From the NCBI GenBank assembly GCA_017618015.1, contig JAFZVC010000058.1, forward strand, positions 21,457 to 85,456: DNA of 64,000 bases, given 5' to 3'. The notes below the pieces were generated by a model. That model was not told the DNA's origin, made no database searches, and saw only the letters and a program-made list of their open reading frames with translations. This DNA is from Spirochaetaceae bacterium. GTDB lineage: Bacteria; Spirochaetota; Spirochaetia; Treponematales; Treponemataceae. Shown here one piece after another: positions 25,735 through 35,262 of the stretch. A program made the position numbers and the translations under genes. Position 1 is the first letter of the stretch. Each line of letters starts with the position of its first letter.

Positions 25735-28302
25735 CTAAAAGACTAGCGACAGAACTTCCTCCATCGTGGATACCGGGCAGAACTTCAAATCTTTCTTGAC
25801 GATATCAGGAATATCATCAAGGTCGCGCACATTCTGCTTAGGGATAATTATCGTCTTTATCTTGTTGCGCTTTGCTGCCACAGTCTTTTCTTTCAAACCG
25901 CCGATCGGAAGCACTTTTCCTGTAAGCGAAAGCTCGCCTGTCATCGCAAGGTTCGGCTTTATCTTCTTTCCGCGGACAAGCGACATAAGAGCCGTTGCCA
26001 TCGTGATACCGGCAGAAGGACCGTCTTTCGGGGTCGCGCCTTCCGGCACATGAAGATGAATAAAGTTCTTGTTGAACCATTCCGGTTTACAGATCTTGTG
26101 CTTAAGAGCGTACATGCGCACCCAGCTCATCGCGATAGAAGCCGATTCTTTCATTACGTCGCCGAGCTGCCCCGTAAGCTGCAATCCGTCCCTGCCCGCG
26201 CCGGAAGGCATGTCAACTGCTTCTATGAGAAGAGTGTCACCGCCCATGCTTGTCCAAGCAAGACCTATCGCTGTTCCGGGCTTATCAGCCTTAAGAATGA
26301 CTTCTTCGTCGAATACAGGTTTACCAAGATATTTCTCTACGTCAGCAGCCGTGATAGAAAGCGGTTTTGAAAGAGCTTTTTTAAGAGCGGCGCGAGCGGC
26401 TTTGACCTCTGCACCTTCTTTTGTATTCTCTTTCGCAAGATACTTTTTCAAAGCTTTATCCGCTGATTTATCCTCGGAGTTATCAACGAAAATCCCGGCT
26501 TCGACAAACATTCCAAGCCTCTCAAAAGCTTCTCTAATTGTCTTGTCTTCCTCGATTTCTTTTTCGAGAGCGGCAGTTGCTTCCTTAACCTCGTCAGACG
26601 CGATAAGCTCCGCGGCGTACTTGCGGTGAATCTTGTCAAGATTCTTCTCGAAGTTTCGCACTCCTGCCTCGCGCGCATAAGATTCCGCTATCAAATGGAG
26701 AGCGTCTTTCGTGTATTTTACCTGACCTTTTTTCAGGCCGTTCTTGTCGAGGCTCTTCGGGAGAAGATATTTCTTGCCTATCTCCATCTTTTCCTGATCG
26801 ATGTAGCCGGAAAGCGTGATAATCTCCGCGCGGTCAAGAAGCGGCTCCGGTATTGAGTCGAGCGTGTTCGCCGTAAGAATGAAAAGAATGTCCGATACAT
26901 CGAACGGCAAATCAAGGTAATGGTCGCGGAAAGAGACGTTCTGCTCCGGGTCAAGGACTTCAAGGAGCGCGCTCGCAGGATCACCCTGATAGCTCTGCCC
27001 CATCTTGTCTATCTCGTCAATCATAAAAACAGGAGCTTTCGTCTTAACTATCTTCAAGCCCTGTATAATTTTACCAGGCATCGCGCCAACATACGTGCGC
27101 CGGTGTCCTTTAATCTCGGCTTCATCGCGCATTCCGCCTACAGAAAAACGGAAAAACGGCTTGTTCATGGCGCGCGCGATAGAGCGGCCTACGCTCGTTT
27201 TACCGACACCAGGCGGTCCTACAAGAAGGATTATAGAGCCTTTGTTGTCTTTTTTAAGAAGGCGCACTGCCAGATACTCGATAATGCGCTTTTTAACGTC
27301 ATCAAGGCCGTAGTGGTCTTCTTCAAGAATCTTTTTCGCTTTTTCGATGTCGTACACTTCCGGCGCAGGTTCTTCCCACGGCAGATTTGCAATAAGCTCA
27401 AGATAGTTACGCGAAACGATATATTCAGAAGAATTTGGCTCCATCAGGCTGAATTTCTCTAGCTCGCTTTCAACAGTTTCTTTTATCTCGCCAGTGAAAT
27501 GCAACGCATCGATTTTTTCCTTGAATTTCTGATAGTCAGAGCTTTTCGCGTCGGTCGTCATGCCGAGCTCTTCTTTTATTGACTTAAGCTCTTCTTTCAG
27601 GAAATACTCGCGCTGGTTTTTCTCCACACGGCTGTTTATCTCGTTCTGAATTTTTTTCTGGATGCGTAGAAGTTCCTGCTCTTTCTTGATGAAAACCAGA
27701 ACGGTCTCCATTCTCTGCCGGACGTTCTCCATCTCAAGTACGCGCTGCTGGTCAGCCTTGTCCACGTTCAAAATTGACGCAATGAAGTCGGCAATTTTTC
27801 CCGGATGGTCGATGTTTATCATGTTAAGGCGCATCTCCTCGGAGAAAAGCGGATTATTCTCTGAGATTTCCTTCATCTCGCTTATGAGCGCGCGTGTAAG
27901 AGCCTTAACTTCGAACGTGTCGTCCTCTATATCTTCCAAATACTCAACGATGGCAGCCATAGGCTCTCGCTCGCTGAGTATGCGCTTTATTTTGAAACGC
28001 TTGATTGTGGAAATAAAAATATTAAGTCCGCCGTCCGGCAGGTTTATTTTCTTTACGATACGAGCAACGGTACCGACCTTATGAAGGTCAGAGGCACCTG
28101 GACGCTCCGCATCGTTTTTAAGCATAACGATTCCCAAAAGATTGTCGCTGGCGCAAGACTGCTCAACCGCCTTAAGGTCATCGGGCGCATTTATCATAAG
28201 AGGCGTGAAAATCCCGGGGAAAATGGGTCTGCCAGAAAGAGGAATAAGAACAAGTTTATTTGAAAGTATCTGATCTGCAGGTACGATATTTGGATCTGCC
28301 AA
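25735..28302 (-). CDS. lon: ATP-dependent protease Lon with TTG start and an inserted helical segment
   Basis: Lon degrades misfolded and regulatory proteins in the cytoplasm. The order is the N-terminal LAN domain (to about 210), coiled helix, AAA+ domain with Walker A GPPGVGKT (362-369) and Walker B FMIDEID (426-432), then the Ser-Lys protease domain with GPSAG (S763) and GGLKEK (K806). Between the AAA+ small domain and the protease domain there is an extra Lys/Glu/Ala-rich segment of about 75 residues (572-645). The start is TTG at 28302, backed by AGGAGG 8 nt upstream; the first in-frame ATG (codon 36) lies inside the LAN domain. Confidence 0.96.
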   Translation of the reverse strand: MADPNIVPADQILSNKLVLIPLSGRPIFPGIFTPLMINAPDDLKAVEQSCASDNLLGIVMLKNDAERPGASDLHKVGTVARIVKKINLPDGGLNIFISTIKRFKIKRILSEREPMAAIVEYLEDIEDDTFEVKALTRALISEMKEISENNPLFSEEMRLNMINIDHPGKIADFIASILNVDKADQQRVLEMENVRQRMETVLVFIKKEQELLRIQKKIQNEINSRVEKNQREYFLKEELKSIKEELGMTTDAKSSDYQKFKEKIDALHFTGEIKETVESELEKFSLMEPNSSEYIVSRNYLELIANLPWEEPAPEVYDIEKAKKILEEDHYGLDDVKKRIIEYLAVRLLKKDNKGSIILLVGPPGVGKTSVGRSIARAMNKPFFRFSVGGMRDEAEIKGHRRTYVGAMPGKIIQGLKIVKTKAPVFMIDEIDKMGQSYQGDPASALLEVLDPEQNVSFRDHYLDLPFDVSDILFILTANTLDSIPEPLLDRAEIITLSGYIDQEKMEIGKKYLLPKSLDKNGLKKGQVKYTKDALHLIAESYAREAGVRNFEKNLDKIHRKYAAELIASDEVKEATAALEKEIEEDKTIREAFERLGMFVEAGIFVDNSEDKSADKALKKYLAKENTKEGAEVKAARAALKKALSKPLSITAADVEKYLGKPVFDEEVILKADKPGTAIGLAWTSMGGDTLLIEAVDMPSGAGRDGLQLTGQLGDVMKESASIAMSWVRMYALKHKICKPEWFNKNFIHLHVPEGATPKDGPSAGITMATALMSLVRGKKIKPNLAMTGELSLTGKVLPIGGLKEKTVAAKRNKIKTIIIPKQNVRDLDDIPDIVKKDLKFCPVSTMEEVLSLVF

Positions 28303-28377
28303 AAGGAAGCCCTCCTGTTATATAATATAACAAAGACAAGGCACATCGGCAACTGTAGCCTGTAGTTAATGCAAAGG

Positions 28378-29781
28378 CTACAATACCAGCGAAAACTCCG
28401 CGTACTCGCCTTCTACGCTGTTCACTGAAATCTTTGCGTGGTGAATGTCCGCGATCGATTTTGCTATTGAAAGCCCAAGACCGTAACCGCCCGTATCGCG
28501 CGCGCGTGACTTGTCAGTCCGATAGAACCGCTCAAAAATACGAGTCTGGTCTTCCGCGCTTATTCCCGCACCTGTATTACGCACAGAAAGCACCTTTTTG
28601 TTACCGGAAACGGAAAGCGTCACCTTTATCACTGCGCCCGGCTCCGTATGCTTAACAGCGTTATCGAGCAGAATCACCGCGACCTGTTTTATCGCGCTTT
28701 CATCGCCTGTATACTGCACATTCTCCGCGATATCAGTCTCCAGTGTTTTTTCCTGCTCGAACACCGTACTCTCGAATGGCAGCACAGAGCTCATCACCGC
28801 GCGACTAAGGTCGAACGAACAAAACTGATATTTCACTTCCTGACTATCGCACTTTGCCAGATAAAGCAAATCTTTTACGAGCTTGCTCATACGCTTTATC
28901 TCGCCGCGGATATAGCCTATCCACTTGTTTTCGCCGGTTTCGCCAGCCAAAACGTCAAGGTTAGCGGATATAACTGCAAGCGGTGTTTTCAGCTCATGGC
29001 TAGCGTCTGCGACAAAACGCTTCTGCTTATCGAACGCGACGCGCACAGGCTCGACAGCCCAGCGGGAAAGAAACCACGCTATCACAACAGAAACAACAAG
29101 GCTTATCAAGTACAAATAAAGCGATATTCTGAAAATACGCGCGTGAAGGTTCGCCTCTGCCTGAACTTCACCAAAAACAACGATATAGCCGTAGCTTTTT
29201 TTTGCGAGCATATAGCCGATTCCGCCCAAAAAGCCAAAATCTGCGTCTTTTAATATTACGGAATGTGTTAGCTCAGAGATTTCTTCGTCCGTAAAATGCA
29301 GCGGAAACGGCGAAATTACGTCAGTTATGTTTCCGGCAGAGTCGAGCTTTACCGAAAAGTAATTTCTCATGCTGGAGTTGTCAAACGGTTGCTCCAATGA
29401 GAAAAACTGGAATCTTTCTTTTCTGTTTTTAAGAGTATTTATCTCCCACTCCGGGTCATATTCCTCATATTCAGGCTGCTTGGCGTTTCCTTCGATATCA
29501 GCCCGGAAATCTTCCCACTGCAAATCTTCGGGCTTAACATCGGAAGAATTTGGCCAATTACGTATATTCTTGTCCTTTCCGTCATTCATGCGATAAAACA
29601 TATTTGGCAAAAAACGCCCGCCGTCGGCTTCAACAAGTTCCTGAAGCCGCTCTCGTATCTGGTTTTCCGTAGAGCGAGTGGAAATCAGGTTTATAAAGCC
29701 AAATATCAGGCTGAAAACGACGGTCAGAATAACAGCTATCGTAACTATGAATTTTAAACGAAGTTTGCTAATTACATCCAT
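28378..29781 (-). CDS. Two-component sensor histidine kinase
   Basis: Membrane helix 1 (about 10-33), an extracytoplasmic sensor of about 180 residues, membrane helix 2 (about 218-240), then the HisKA dimerisation domain with the phospho-acceptor H262 in DASHELKTPLAV, and the HATPase domain with N-box DNAVKH, NTGAGIS, FERFYRTDKSR and GYGLGLSIAK. The region after helix 2 is short and lacks a clear HAMP. It is co-transcribed with the OmpR-type regulator upstream (1-nt gap, GGAG at 7 nt). The signal sensed is not evident; the sensor is acidic and rich in aromatic residues. Confidence 0.93.
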   Translation of the reverse strand: MDVISKLRLKFIVTIAVILTVVFSLIFGFINLISTRSTENQIRERLQELVEADGGRFLPNMFYRMNDGKDKNIRNWPNSSDVKPEDLQWEDFRADIEGNAKQPEYEEYDPEWEINTLKNRKERFQFFSLEQPFDNSSMRNYFSVKLDSAGNITDVISPFPLHFTDEEISELTHSVILKDADFGFLGGIGYMLAKKSYGYIVVFGEVQAEANLHARIFRISLYLYLISLVVSVVIAWFLSRWAVEPVRVAFDKQKRFVADASHELKTPLAVISANLDVLAGETGENKWIGYIRGEIKRMSKLVKDLLYLAKCDSQEVKYQFCSFDLSRAVMSSVLPFESTVFEQEKTLETDIAENVQYTGDESAIKQVAVILLDNAVKHTEPGAVIKVTLSVSGNKKVLSVRNTGAGISAEDQTRIFERFYRTDKSRARDTGGYGLGLSIAKSIADIHHAKISVNSVEGEYAEFSLVL

Positions 29782-29782
29782 T

Positions 29783-30451
29783 TTAGCACTCCAAGGAGTA
29801 ACCGGCTCCGCGAACTGTCTTTATTTCCGTACGTGCGCCCAAAAACTGCAGCTTCTTACGTAAAAAGGAGATATAAACTTCTACATTATTGTATTCCGCT
29901 TCCGAGTCACCGCCCCAAATCTTGTCGATCATCCGTTCTTTCGTGAGAATCTGCTCCGGGTTGTACATGAGAAGCTCCATAATCTGGAATTCCTTAAGAG
30001 AAAGCTTAACCTGATTGCCGCCGGAAGCAAGCTCATTTTTCTTAACCTTAAGCGATATGTCACCGAAAGTAACTTCATCGTCTATAACCTCGCCTTTACG
30101 GCGGAGCAATGCGCGGACACGGGCAAGAAGCTCATCTGTGGAAAACGGCTTCGTCATGTAATCATCCGCCCCGTAATCAAGACCGGCAACCTTATCCTCA
30201 ATCTCGTCCTTTGCAGTGAGCATAAGGACAGGGACAGAATTCTTATCTGCCCTCAGGTTTCTAAGAACTTCAATTCCGGTCATCTTAGGAAGCATAATGT
30301 CAAGGATTATAAGGTCATATACTCCTGAACGGGCAAATTCCAACCCGGATTTACCATCATATACAGCATCAGCATTGTATGTGTTTTTTTTGAGTATCTC
30401 GGTCAACGCCTGCGCGAGATGAATTTCGTCCTCTACAAGTAGTATTCTCAT
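29783..30451 (-). CDS. OmpR-family response regulator
   Basis: A 222-residue receiver plus winged-helix protein. The receiver has the acidic pair in LVEDE, the phosphorylation Asp in LIILDIMLP, Thr in LTAKD and Lys in TKPFS. The C-terminal domain shows LSLKEFQIMELLM and the recognition/wing region VEVYISFLRKKL...VRGAGYSLE. It pairs with the adjacent histidine kinase. Upstream sequence has AAGGTG too far from the ATG to act as a normal ribosome binding site. Confidence 0.95.
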   Translation of the reverse strand: MRILLVEDEIHLAQALTEILKKNTYNADAVYDGKSGLEFARSGVYDLIILDIMLPKMTGIEVLRNLRADKNSVPVLMLTAKDEIEDKVAGLDYGADDYMTKPFSTDELLARVRALLRRKGEVIDDEVTFGDISLKVKKNELASGGNQVKLSLKEFQIMELLMYNPEQILTKERMIDKIWGGDSEAEYNNVEVYISFLRKKLQFLGARTEIKTVRGAGYSLEC

Positions 30452-30556
30452 ATTTTAAGAGTTAAACACCTTTATCTTAAATGAATCTGAAAAAATTAAA
30501 AAAAGAGTAATTTTCTAAAAAGCTTTTCTTGTGGCTGCTGTGCAGAAAGCCGTACG

Positions 30557-32221
30557 CTAATCCCTGTCGCCAAAGCGGAAACAGTCCTTTCCATCTGTTT
30601 TTGCGGTGTAAAGCGCTTCCTCTGTCCTTTCGTACAAAGTCTTGAAAACCATTCCGTTCTGCGGAGAGATTGCAATTCCTACTGAACATGTAAGCGAGAA
30701 TCCGCGTGAATCGAACTGGATAGGATTTCTGAGCGAGCTGCAAACAGATTCAGCCTTTTCCTGCACAAAGTCAAAAGAAGGCACATCGGTCAAGAACACG
30801 ATGAATTCATCGCCGCCGACGCGTCCTATTAAGTCTGTGTCCGGGAACACGGCTTTTATTCTTGAAGTTACCTCGCAAAGAACCGCATCTCCATACAGAT
30901 GACCGTAAGTCTCGTTCACGACCTTAAAGTTATCAAGATCGATAAGGAGCATAACGCATGAAAGCCCTGTCTTCGAGGATTCGGCAAGCGCGAAGTCGAT
31001 TTTATGCTGCATTGTGGCTCTGTTATAAAGCTTGGTAAGAGAATCGCGCTCTGCTCCATCCATAATATTCAGCTCGCGGATTTTCTCGTCATTGATGTTG
31101 CGCGCGTACAAAAGCATACATACGTCGCCCTGCATCGGCTCCAGTATGAAGTTTACGAAAACGCGGCACCACTGAACTTCGTCCTGCGTGACGATTGAGC
31201 GGTATTCAAACGAGAAATTAGTCATCTGGCTTCTGAAAAGATTAAGAAGATATTCTTTAGAAAGCATATTCGTAAAGAAACTTCTGTCCTTTTCATACAC
31301 AAGCTGTTCCGCCATTGTAGTAACCAAGTTCCAATATGCCATTGAGTGAGCCTCGCCCATTTTGTTCTTAAGGCGTCTGTCCGGCTTAAGAACGATATTC
31401 TTAGTCAGGTTTATCTCCATAAGGTAGATGGCATCAGAAACCATAGCGTCATGGTACTGCATGTCCATGAGGTACTGAAGCTGGCGTTCTTTCTGGTCGT
31501 TAATATCTATCGCCACACCGATTGCCTTGGAAGGCTCGCATGTCTCGTCATCATAAATTGTCGTGTATTTTATGTTAATCCACTTGAAGTTCACGCCGTC
31601 GACTTTTGCACGGACTTCTGAATTGCACTCCGGCTCACCGCGATCAAGCGCTTCATGCATCTCCAAGTAAGGGAAAAGCGAATCGGGATGAATAAAACCG
31701 GAACTCAATAAAGTTTCCGAAACCTTAGGGATGATGCCGTCCTTCCATCTTGATGTAACGACGGGTGAATCGCATATCATTGATTTTGTCGCAAAATCGT
31801 ATTCCCATACGAGCGCGGACATATTCTGCATTCCGATTCTAAGGCCGTCATTCTGGCTTCTAAGACTCATTTCGCGTCTACGAATCGCGGAAATATCGTT
31901 CAAAAGTCCTGTTACTGAAGATTCTTTGCTTCCGACGTTCTCTACTTTAAACGTAAATACACCGTAAAGGCATGTTCCCGCCATCTTCTTAAGCTCAGCT
32001 TCAATCTCAAATGATTTTTCTGTTGTAAGCTTCTGCTTAATCTGCTCAAAATCATTTGGCGAAACGCAATTCTTAAGGCAGCGTTTTTTGGCATCCTTTA
32101 CGGAGTCCAGCCCTGTCATAGAGAGAAAACTGTCATTCGAATCAACGATAGAAAGATTGCTGTCGTTTTTTACGGTAAAAAAGCCAGTCTTGCTATCAGC
32201 AAAAAAATCAACTACGTCCAC
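30557..32221 (-). CDS. PAS-GGDEF diguanylate cyclase
   Basis: A soluble 554-residue protein. PAS-like sensor modules fill residues 1-370 (e.g. NLSIVDSNDSFLSMTGLDSV; EYDFATKSMICDSPVV; WINIKYTTIYDDETCEPSKAIG). The C-terminal GGDEF domain has RDSLTKLYNRATM, LIDLDNFKVVNETYGH and an intact GGDEF signature, so c-di-GMP synthesis is expected. The inhibitory I-site position (RxxD five residues before the signature) reads PDTD, so product inhibition is probably lost. The start is GTG at 32221 without a ribosome binding site; a TTGATA-16-TATAAT promoter lies at 32242-32269. Confidence 0.9.
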   Translation of the reverse strand: MDVVDFFADSKTGFFTVKNDSNLSIVDSNDSFLSMTGLDSVKDAKKRCLKNCVSPNDFEQIKQKLTTEKSFEIEAELKKMAGTCLYGVFTFKVENVGSKESSVTGLLNDISAIRRREMSLRSQNDGLRIGMQNMSALVWEYDFATKSMICDSPVVTSRWKDGIIPKVSETLLSSGFIHPDSLFPYLEMHEALDRGEPECNSEVRAKVDGVNFKWINIKYTTIYDDETCEPSKAIGVAIDINDQKERQLQYLMDMQYHDAMVSDAIYLMEINLTKNIVLKPDRRLKNKMGEAHSMAYWNLVTTMAEQLVYEKDRSFFTNMLSKEYLLNLFRSQMTNFSFEYRSIVTQDEVQWCRVFVNFILEPMQGDVCMLLYARNINDEKIRELNIMDGAERDSLTKLYNRATMQHKIDFALAESSKTGLSCVMLLIDLDNFKVVNETYGHLYGDAVLCEVTSRIKAVFPDTDLIGRVGGDEFIVFLTDVPSFDFVQEKAESVCSSLRNPIQFDSRGFSLTCSVGIAISPQNGMVFKTLYERTEEALYTAKTDGKDCFRFGDRD

Positions 32222-32241
32222 GATATTATACCACTAGGATA

Positions 32242-32269
32242 ATTATACACCTTTTCCGTCAGTTATCAA
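32242..32269 (-). promoter_or_regulatory. Promoter of the diguanylate cyclase gene
   Basis: Minus strand TTGATA, 16 nt, perfect TATAAT. The predicted leader is only about 13 nt and has no Shine-Dalgarno before the GTG start. Confidence 0.5.
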
Positions 32270-32305
32270 GAATTTTGTTCGCTACATGCCCGCAACTTGC
32301 AGGCT

Positions 32306-33760
32306 TTACTCGAGCGGACCGCGGTAATACTGGATATCCATGTCATCGAGCCGCTTTTTATGAACGGGAAGACGCGCGGCGAAACTGTTGAAATTCTTTT
32401 CATTCTGCGGCAACCAGAACGACTCTGAAAGGGCGCAAAGACGCGGGAAAATCATATATTCCGCTATTTTCGCGGCATAAATAAGCTCTGTCCAAAGGTT
32501 ACCCTGCCCGCCCAAGACATTCTTCCGCGCGTTCTCGCTCATTTCTGAAGAAACCGGCGAAAAACTGTACGAGTCTTTAACAGTGATTATGCCGAGGTTT
32601 CCCGGTTCCAGCGGGTCGTCAAGGTTCTTGTAATCAAGGTAGCATCCGTCTGTATTTGGCGATATTATGACTTTATGGCCGAGCGCGGAAGCTGCCTCAC
32701 CGCCGCTCATGCCGCGCCAAGACTGCACGATAAGTGACTCAGGAAGCCCGAATTTTTCCGTTCCTTCAAGAACTTCATCCCAGCCAACCGGCGTTTTACC
32801 ACGCTCTTCAAGCATTTTCGCAAACTTCGCCGTCATAAAGCCCTGCAGCATATTCTCGTCTGAAAGGCCTTCCTCTTTCATGCGCACCTGGCACTTCGGG
32901 CATTCCTTCCAGCGCGTCCGCGGACACTCATCACCACCGATATGAACATACTGACCTGGGAAAAGCCTGCATACAGTATCAAAGACTTTTTCAAACACCG
33001 TGAATACAGCATTGTTTCCTGCGCAAAGAACGTCGTCAAAAATGCCTAATCTGTCCTCAACATGGTAAGGACCACCGGTACAGCCAAGCTCCGGATAAGC
33101 AGCAAGCACGGCAGAAGCGTGTCCGGGCGTTTCAACTTCCGGCACGACTGTTATATGACGTGCCGCGGCATATTCGACGACCTGACGAATCTCATCGTCA
33201 GTGTAGTAACCGCCTTTTGGAGCTTCGTGCTCCGGCAGACGAAGGCTTTTCCTAAGCGATCCGACTTCTGCAAGGCGCGGGTATTCCGGAACGTTGAAAC
33301 GCCAGCCCTGATCGTCTGTAAGATGCCAATGGAAGCGGTTCAGCTTATGGAAAGCGGCGGCATCTATCATCTTTAATACGAACTGTACAGGATAGAAAGT
33401 ACGGCAGACGTCGAGCATCAAACCGCGCCACTCGTATTCGGGGATATCCTCAATGTATAAGCAGGGAATGTTTCCGTCGAACGTCATAAAAAGCTGCTTC
33501 AGTGTTATTTCAGCGTAGAAAAAGCCCGGTTCGGCAACGGCGCGAACGCGGATTCCGCCTTCAGAAACTTCAAGAATGTACGCCTCGTCCATAAGGTTTT
33601 TGTTAAAACTCTTTATGCATGAAAACATCAATGTGTCGCAGCGTTCACGCTTTACGCACGACAAAAGCCCGTCCACATTATTCGCGCCATTGAACGAGCC
33701 CTCCAAAACTTTAACGAAACGAGGGGAAGGAACTAATCCCAATTCATTTTTATCTACCAT
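32306..33760 (-). CDS. Glycoside hydrolase family 20 beta-N-acetylhexosaminidase
   Basis: GH20 enzymes remove terminal beta-linked GlcNAc/GalNAc by substrate-assisted catalysis. The catalytic (beta/alpha)8 barrel is plain: LMLDVCRTFYPV, FHWHLTDDQGWR, VPEVETPGHASA, and the catalytic Asp-Glu pair in HIGGDECPRTRW. A short N-terminal beta domain precedes it. There is no signal peptide, so the 484-residue enzyme should act in the cytoplasm on imported oligosaccharides. GGATGGAAAT precedes the ATG. The leftward AGE-family gene just upstream points to a small glycan-use group. Confidence 0.93.
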   Translation of the reverse strand: MVDKNELGLVPSPRFVKVLEGSFNGANNVDGLLSCVKRERCDTLMFSCIKSFNKNLMDEAYILEVSEGGIRVRAVAEPGFFYAEITLKQLFMTFDGNIPCLYIEDIPEYEWRGLMLDVCRTFYPVQFVLKMIDAAAFHKLNRFHWHLTDDQGWRFNVPEYPRLAEVGSLRKSLRLPEHEAPKGGYYTDDEIRQVVEYAAARHITVVPEVETPGHASAVLAAYPELGCTGGPYHVEDRLGIFDDVLCAGNNAVFTVFEKVFDTVCRLFPGQYVHIGGDECPRTRWKECPKCQVRMKEEGLSDENMLQGFMTAKFAKMLEERGKTPVGWDEVLEGTEKFGLPESLIVQSWRGMSGGEAASALGHKVIISPNTDGCYLDYKNLDDPLEPGNLGIITVKDSYSFSPVSSEMSENARKNVLGGQGNLWTELIYAAKIAEYMIFPRLCALSESFWLPQNEKNFNSFAARLPVHKKRLDDMDIQYYRGPLE

Positions 33761-33848
33761 ATTTCCATCCTATATCTTTGTTTTATATTATTTTATCAAT
33801 TACGTTACACGCACCAGCACCCGCAGCACCTTGCTACACAAAAGCAAA

Positions 33849-35144
33849 CTAAAACCGGGAGATGCCTCTTCTTATAAGCTCGATGCACATTCGCCCGTTA
33901 TGATACGGACACTTCCACGGTTCTGTTATTCCGTGGTCAGAGGCAGCACCATCTTTCGTTACGCTCCAGAACCACTCGCTACCGGCTCTCTTATCCGTCA
34001 GCACCTTCTGTATGTAATCAGCGATTTTCGCCGCAGCATCCTTATACGCGCCGTCATTTGACTTCTGCCATGCGTTCACAAATCCGACGACAGCCTCTGC
34101 CTGAACCCACCAAATACGGTCCGTATCGACAACGGCGCTCGCGATTCCTTCTTTTTCGGAAGCCTCTCCCCTGCACTCGTTGTTCAAAGCCTCGCCATCA
34201 AAAGCGCAGTCAAGTATTTTCCGTGCGACGACAGGCGTATATGCCGCCGTTTCATCTATTATCTTTTTCGCACGGTCCCTGTACTGCTGTCCGACCTCAT
34301 TATTATCAAGCCCTTCTTTCAGGACTTCGCACGCTCTGTCAAGAAGCCACGAAGCTTCTATATCATGCCCATAAGAATGGATATCCGCAAGCGCGCTCAT
34401 ACCTGCATCAAAGAATGTCTCAAGCCGTTCGAACTCAGGGTTGTACACTTTAGAACGAGCGACCTCAAGAATATCGATAAGCTTTTGTGCCACAGCCGGA
34501 TGGCGGTCCGCATTAAAAAGCTCGGTATACGCTTCCATTATGTGAAGAAGCGTGTTCATCGTCTTCGTGGCTACAACACCCTGGTCGCAAATCGCACTTT
34601 CAACTACACTGCGCCAGTCCGCCGTATAAGCTTCGTTATACGCGTTTCCGTCATAAAAATATGTCTCTATGCATTCAAAAAGCGAGTACGCAAGCTGCAG
34701 AGCCTCTTTATCGCCGGTCGCCCTGTAATAAGACGACAGTCCGTAAATGCAGAACGCCTGATTATACGCGTTTTTCGTGCTGTCAGAAACAGAGCCGTCG
34801 TAATGCATCATCCAATAAACGCCGCCGTTCTTCCTGTCCACGCAGTAGTCGCGGATAAACTGATACGCATGATACGCGTTCTTAAGGTTTTCCTCGCCGC
34901 CAACCGTCATGTATGCATTTGAGTAGAACCACAGAATCCGGCTGTGAAGAACCACGCCCTTATCTGCTTTTTTAAGGATTTCAAGGTCATACGTGCGGAA
35001 TCCATAAAATCCGCCGTGCTCATCGTCTTTCATGATGTTCCAATAAGGAATAATGACATTTTTTAAATGCGTTTCTGCATTGAAGTTCACAATGCTCCTC
35101 CAATCAGCAGATCCGACCGCGAGCGAAGACCCGCGCACAGCCAT
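33849..35144 (-). CDS. AGE-family epimerase/isomerase (cellobiose 2-epimerase-like)
   Basis: The family has an (alpha/alpha)6 barrel and interconverts C2 epimers of N-acetylglucosamine/mannosamine or of disaccharides such as cellobiose. Matching segments are DEHGGFYGF, VVLHSRILWFYSNAY, GGVYWMMHYDG, NAYNQAFCIYGLSSYYRATG and, near the end, EWFWSVTKDGA. The Trp/Arg/His-rich pattern fits cellobiose 2-epimerases better than GlcNAc 2-epimerases, but the specificity is not certain. The ATG at 35144 has AGGAG 10 nt upstream. The GH20 gene follows in the same direction. Confidence 0.87.
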   Translation of the reverse strand: MAVRGSSLAVGSADWRSIVNFNAETHLKNVIIPYWNIMKDDEHGGFYGFRTYDLEILKKADKGVVLHSRILWFYSNAYMTVGGEENLKNAYHAYQFIRDYCVDRKNGGVYWMMHYDGSVSDSTKNAYNQAFCIYGLSSYYRATGDKEALQLAYSLFECIETYFYDGNAYNEAYTADWRSVVESAICDQGVVATKTMNTLLHIMEAYTELFNADRHPAVAQKLIDILEVARSKVYNPEFERLETFFDAGMSALADIHSYGHDIEASWLLDRACEVLKEGLDNNEVGQQYRDRAKKIIDETAAYTPVVARKILDCAFDGEALNNECRGEASEKEGIASAVVDTDRIWWVQAEAVVGFVNAWQKSNDGAYKDAAAKIADYIQKVLTDKRAGSEWFWSVTKDGAASDHGITEPWKCPYHNGRMCIELIRRGISRF

Positions 35145-35217
35145 ATACTGCTTTCTCCTATTCTCACATCAAAAAAACGGTTTGTCAATTGAGTAACCCG
35201 CCGTCAAAAATCTCCCA

Positions 35218-35246
35218 TGTACAAAAACAACCTACTCTGCTATTAT
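35218..35246 (+). promoter_or_regulatory. Promoter of the rightward DUF4097 operon
   Basis: TGTACA, 17 nt, TATTAT, about 16 nt before the TTG/ATG start region of the 35263 gene. Confidence 0.4.
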
Positions 35247-35262
35247 AGAAGCAAGGTCACTT

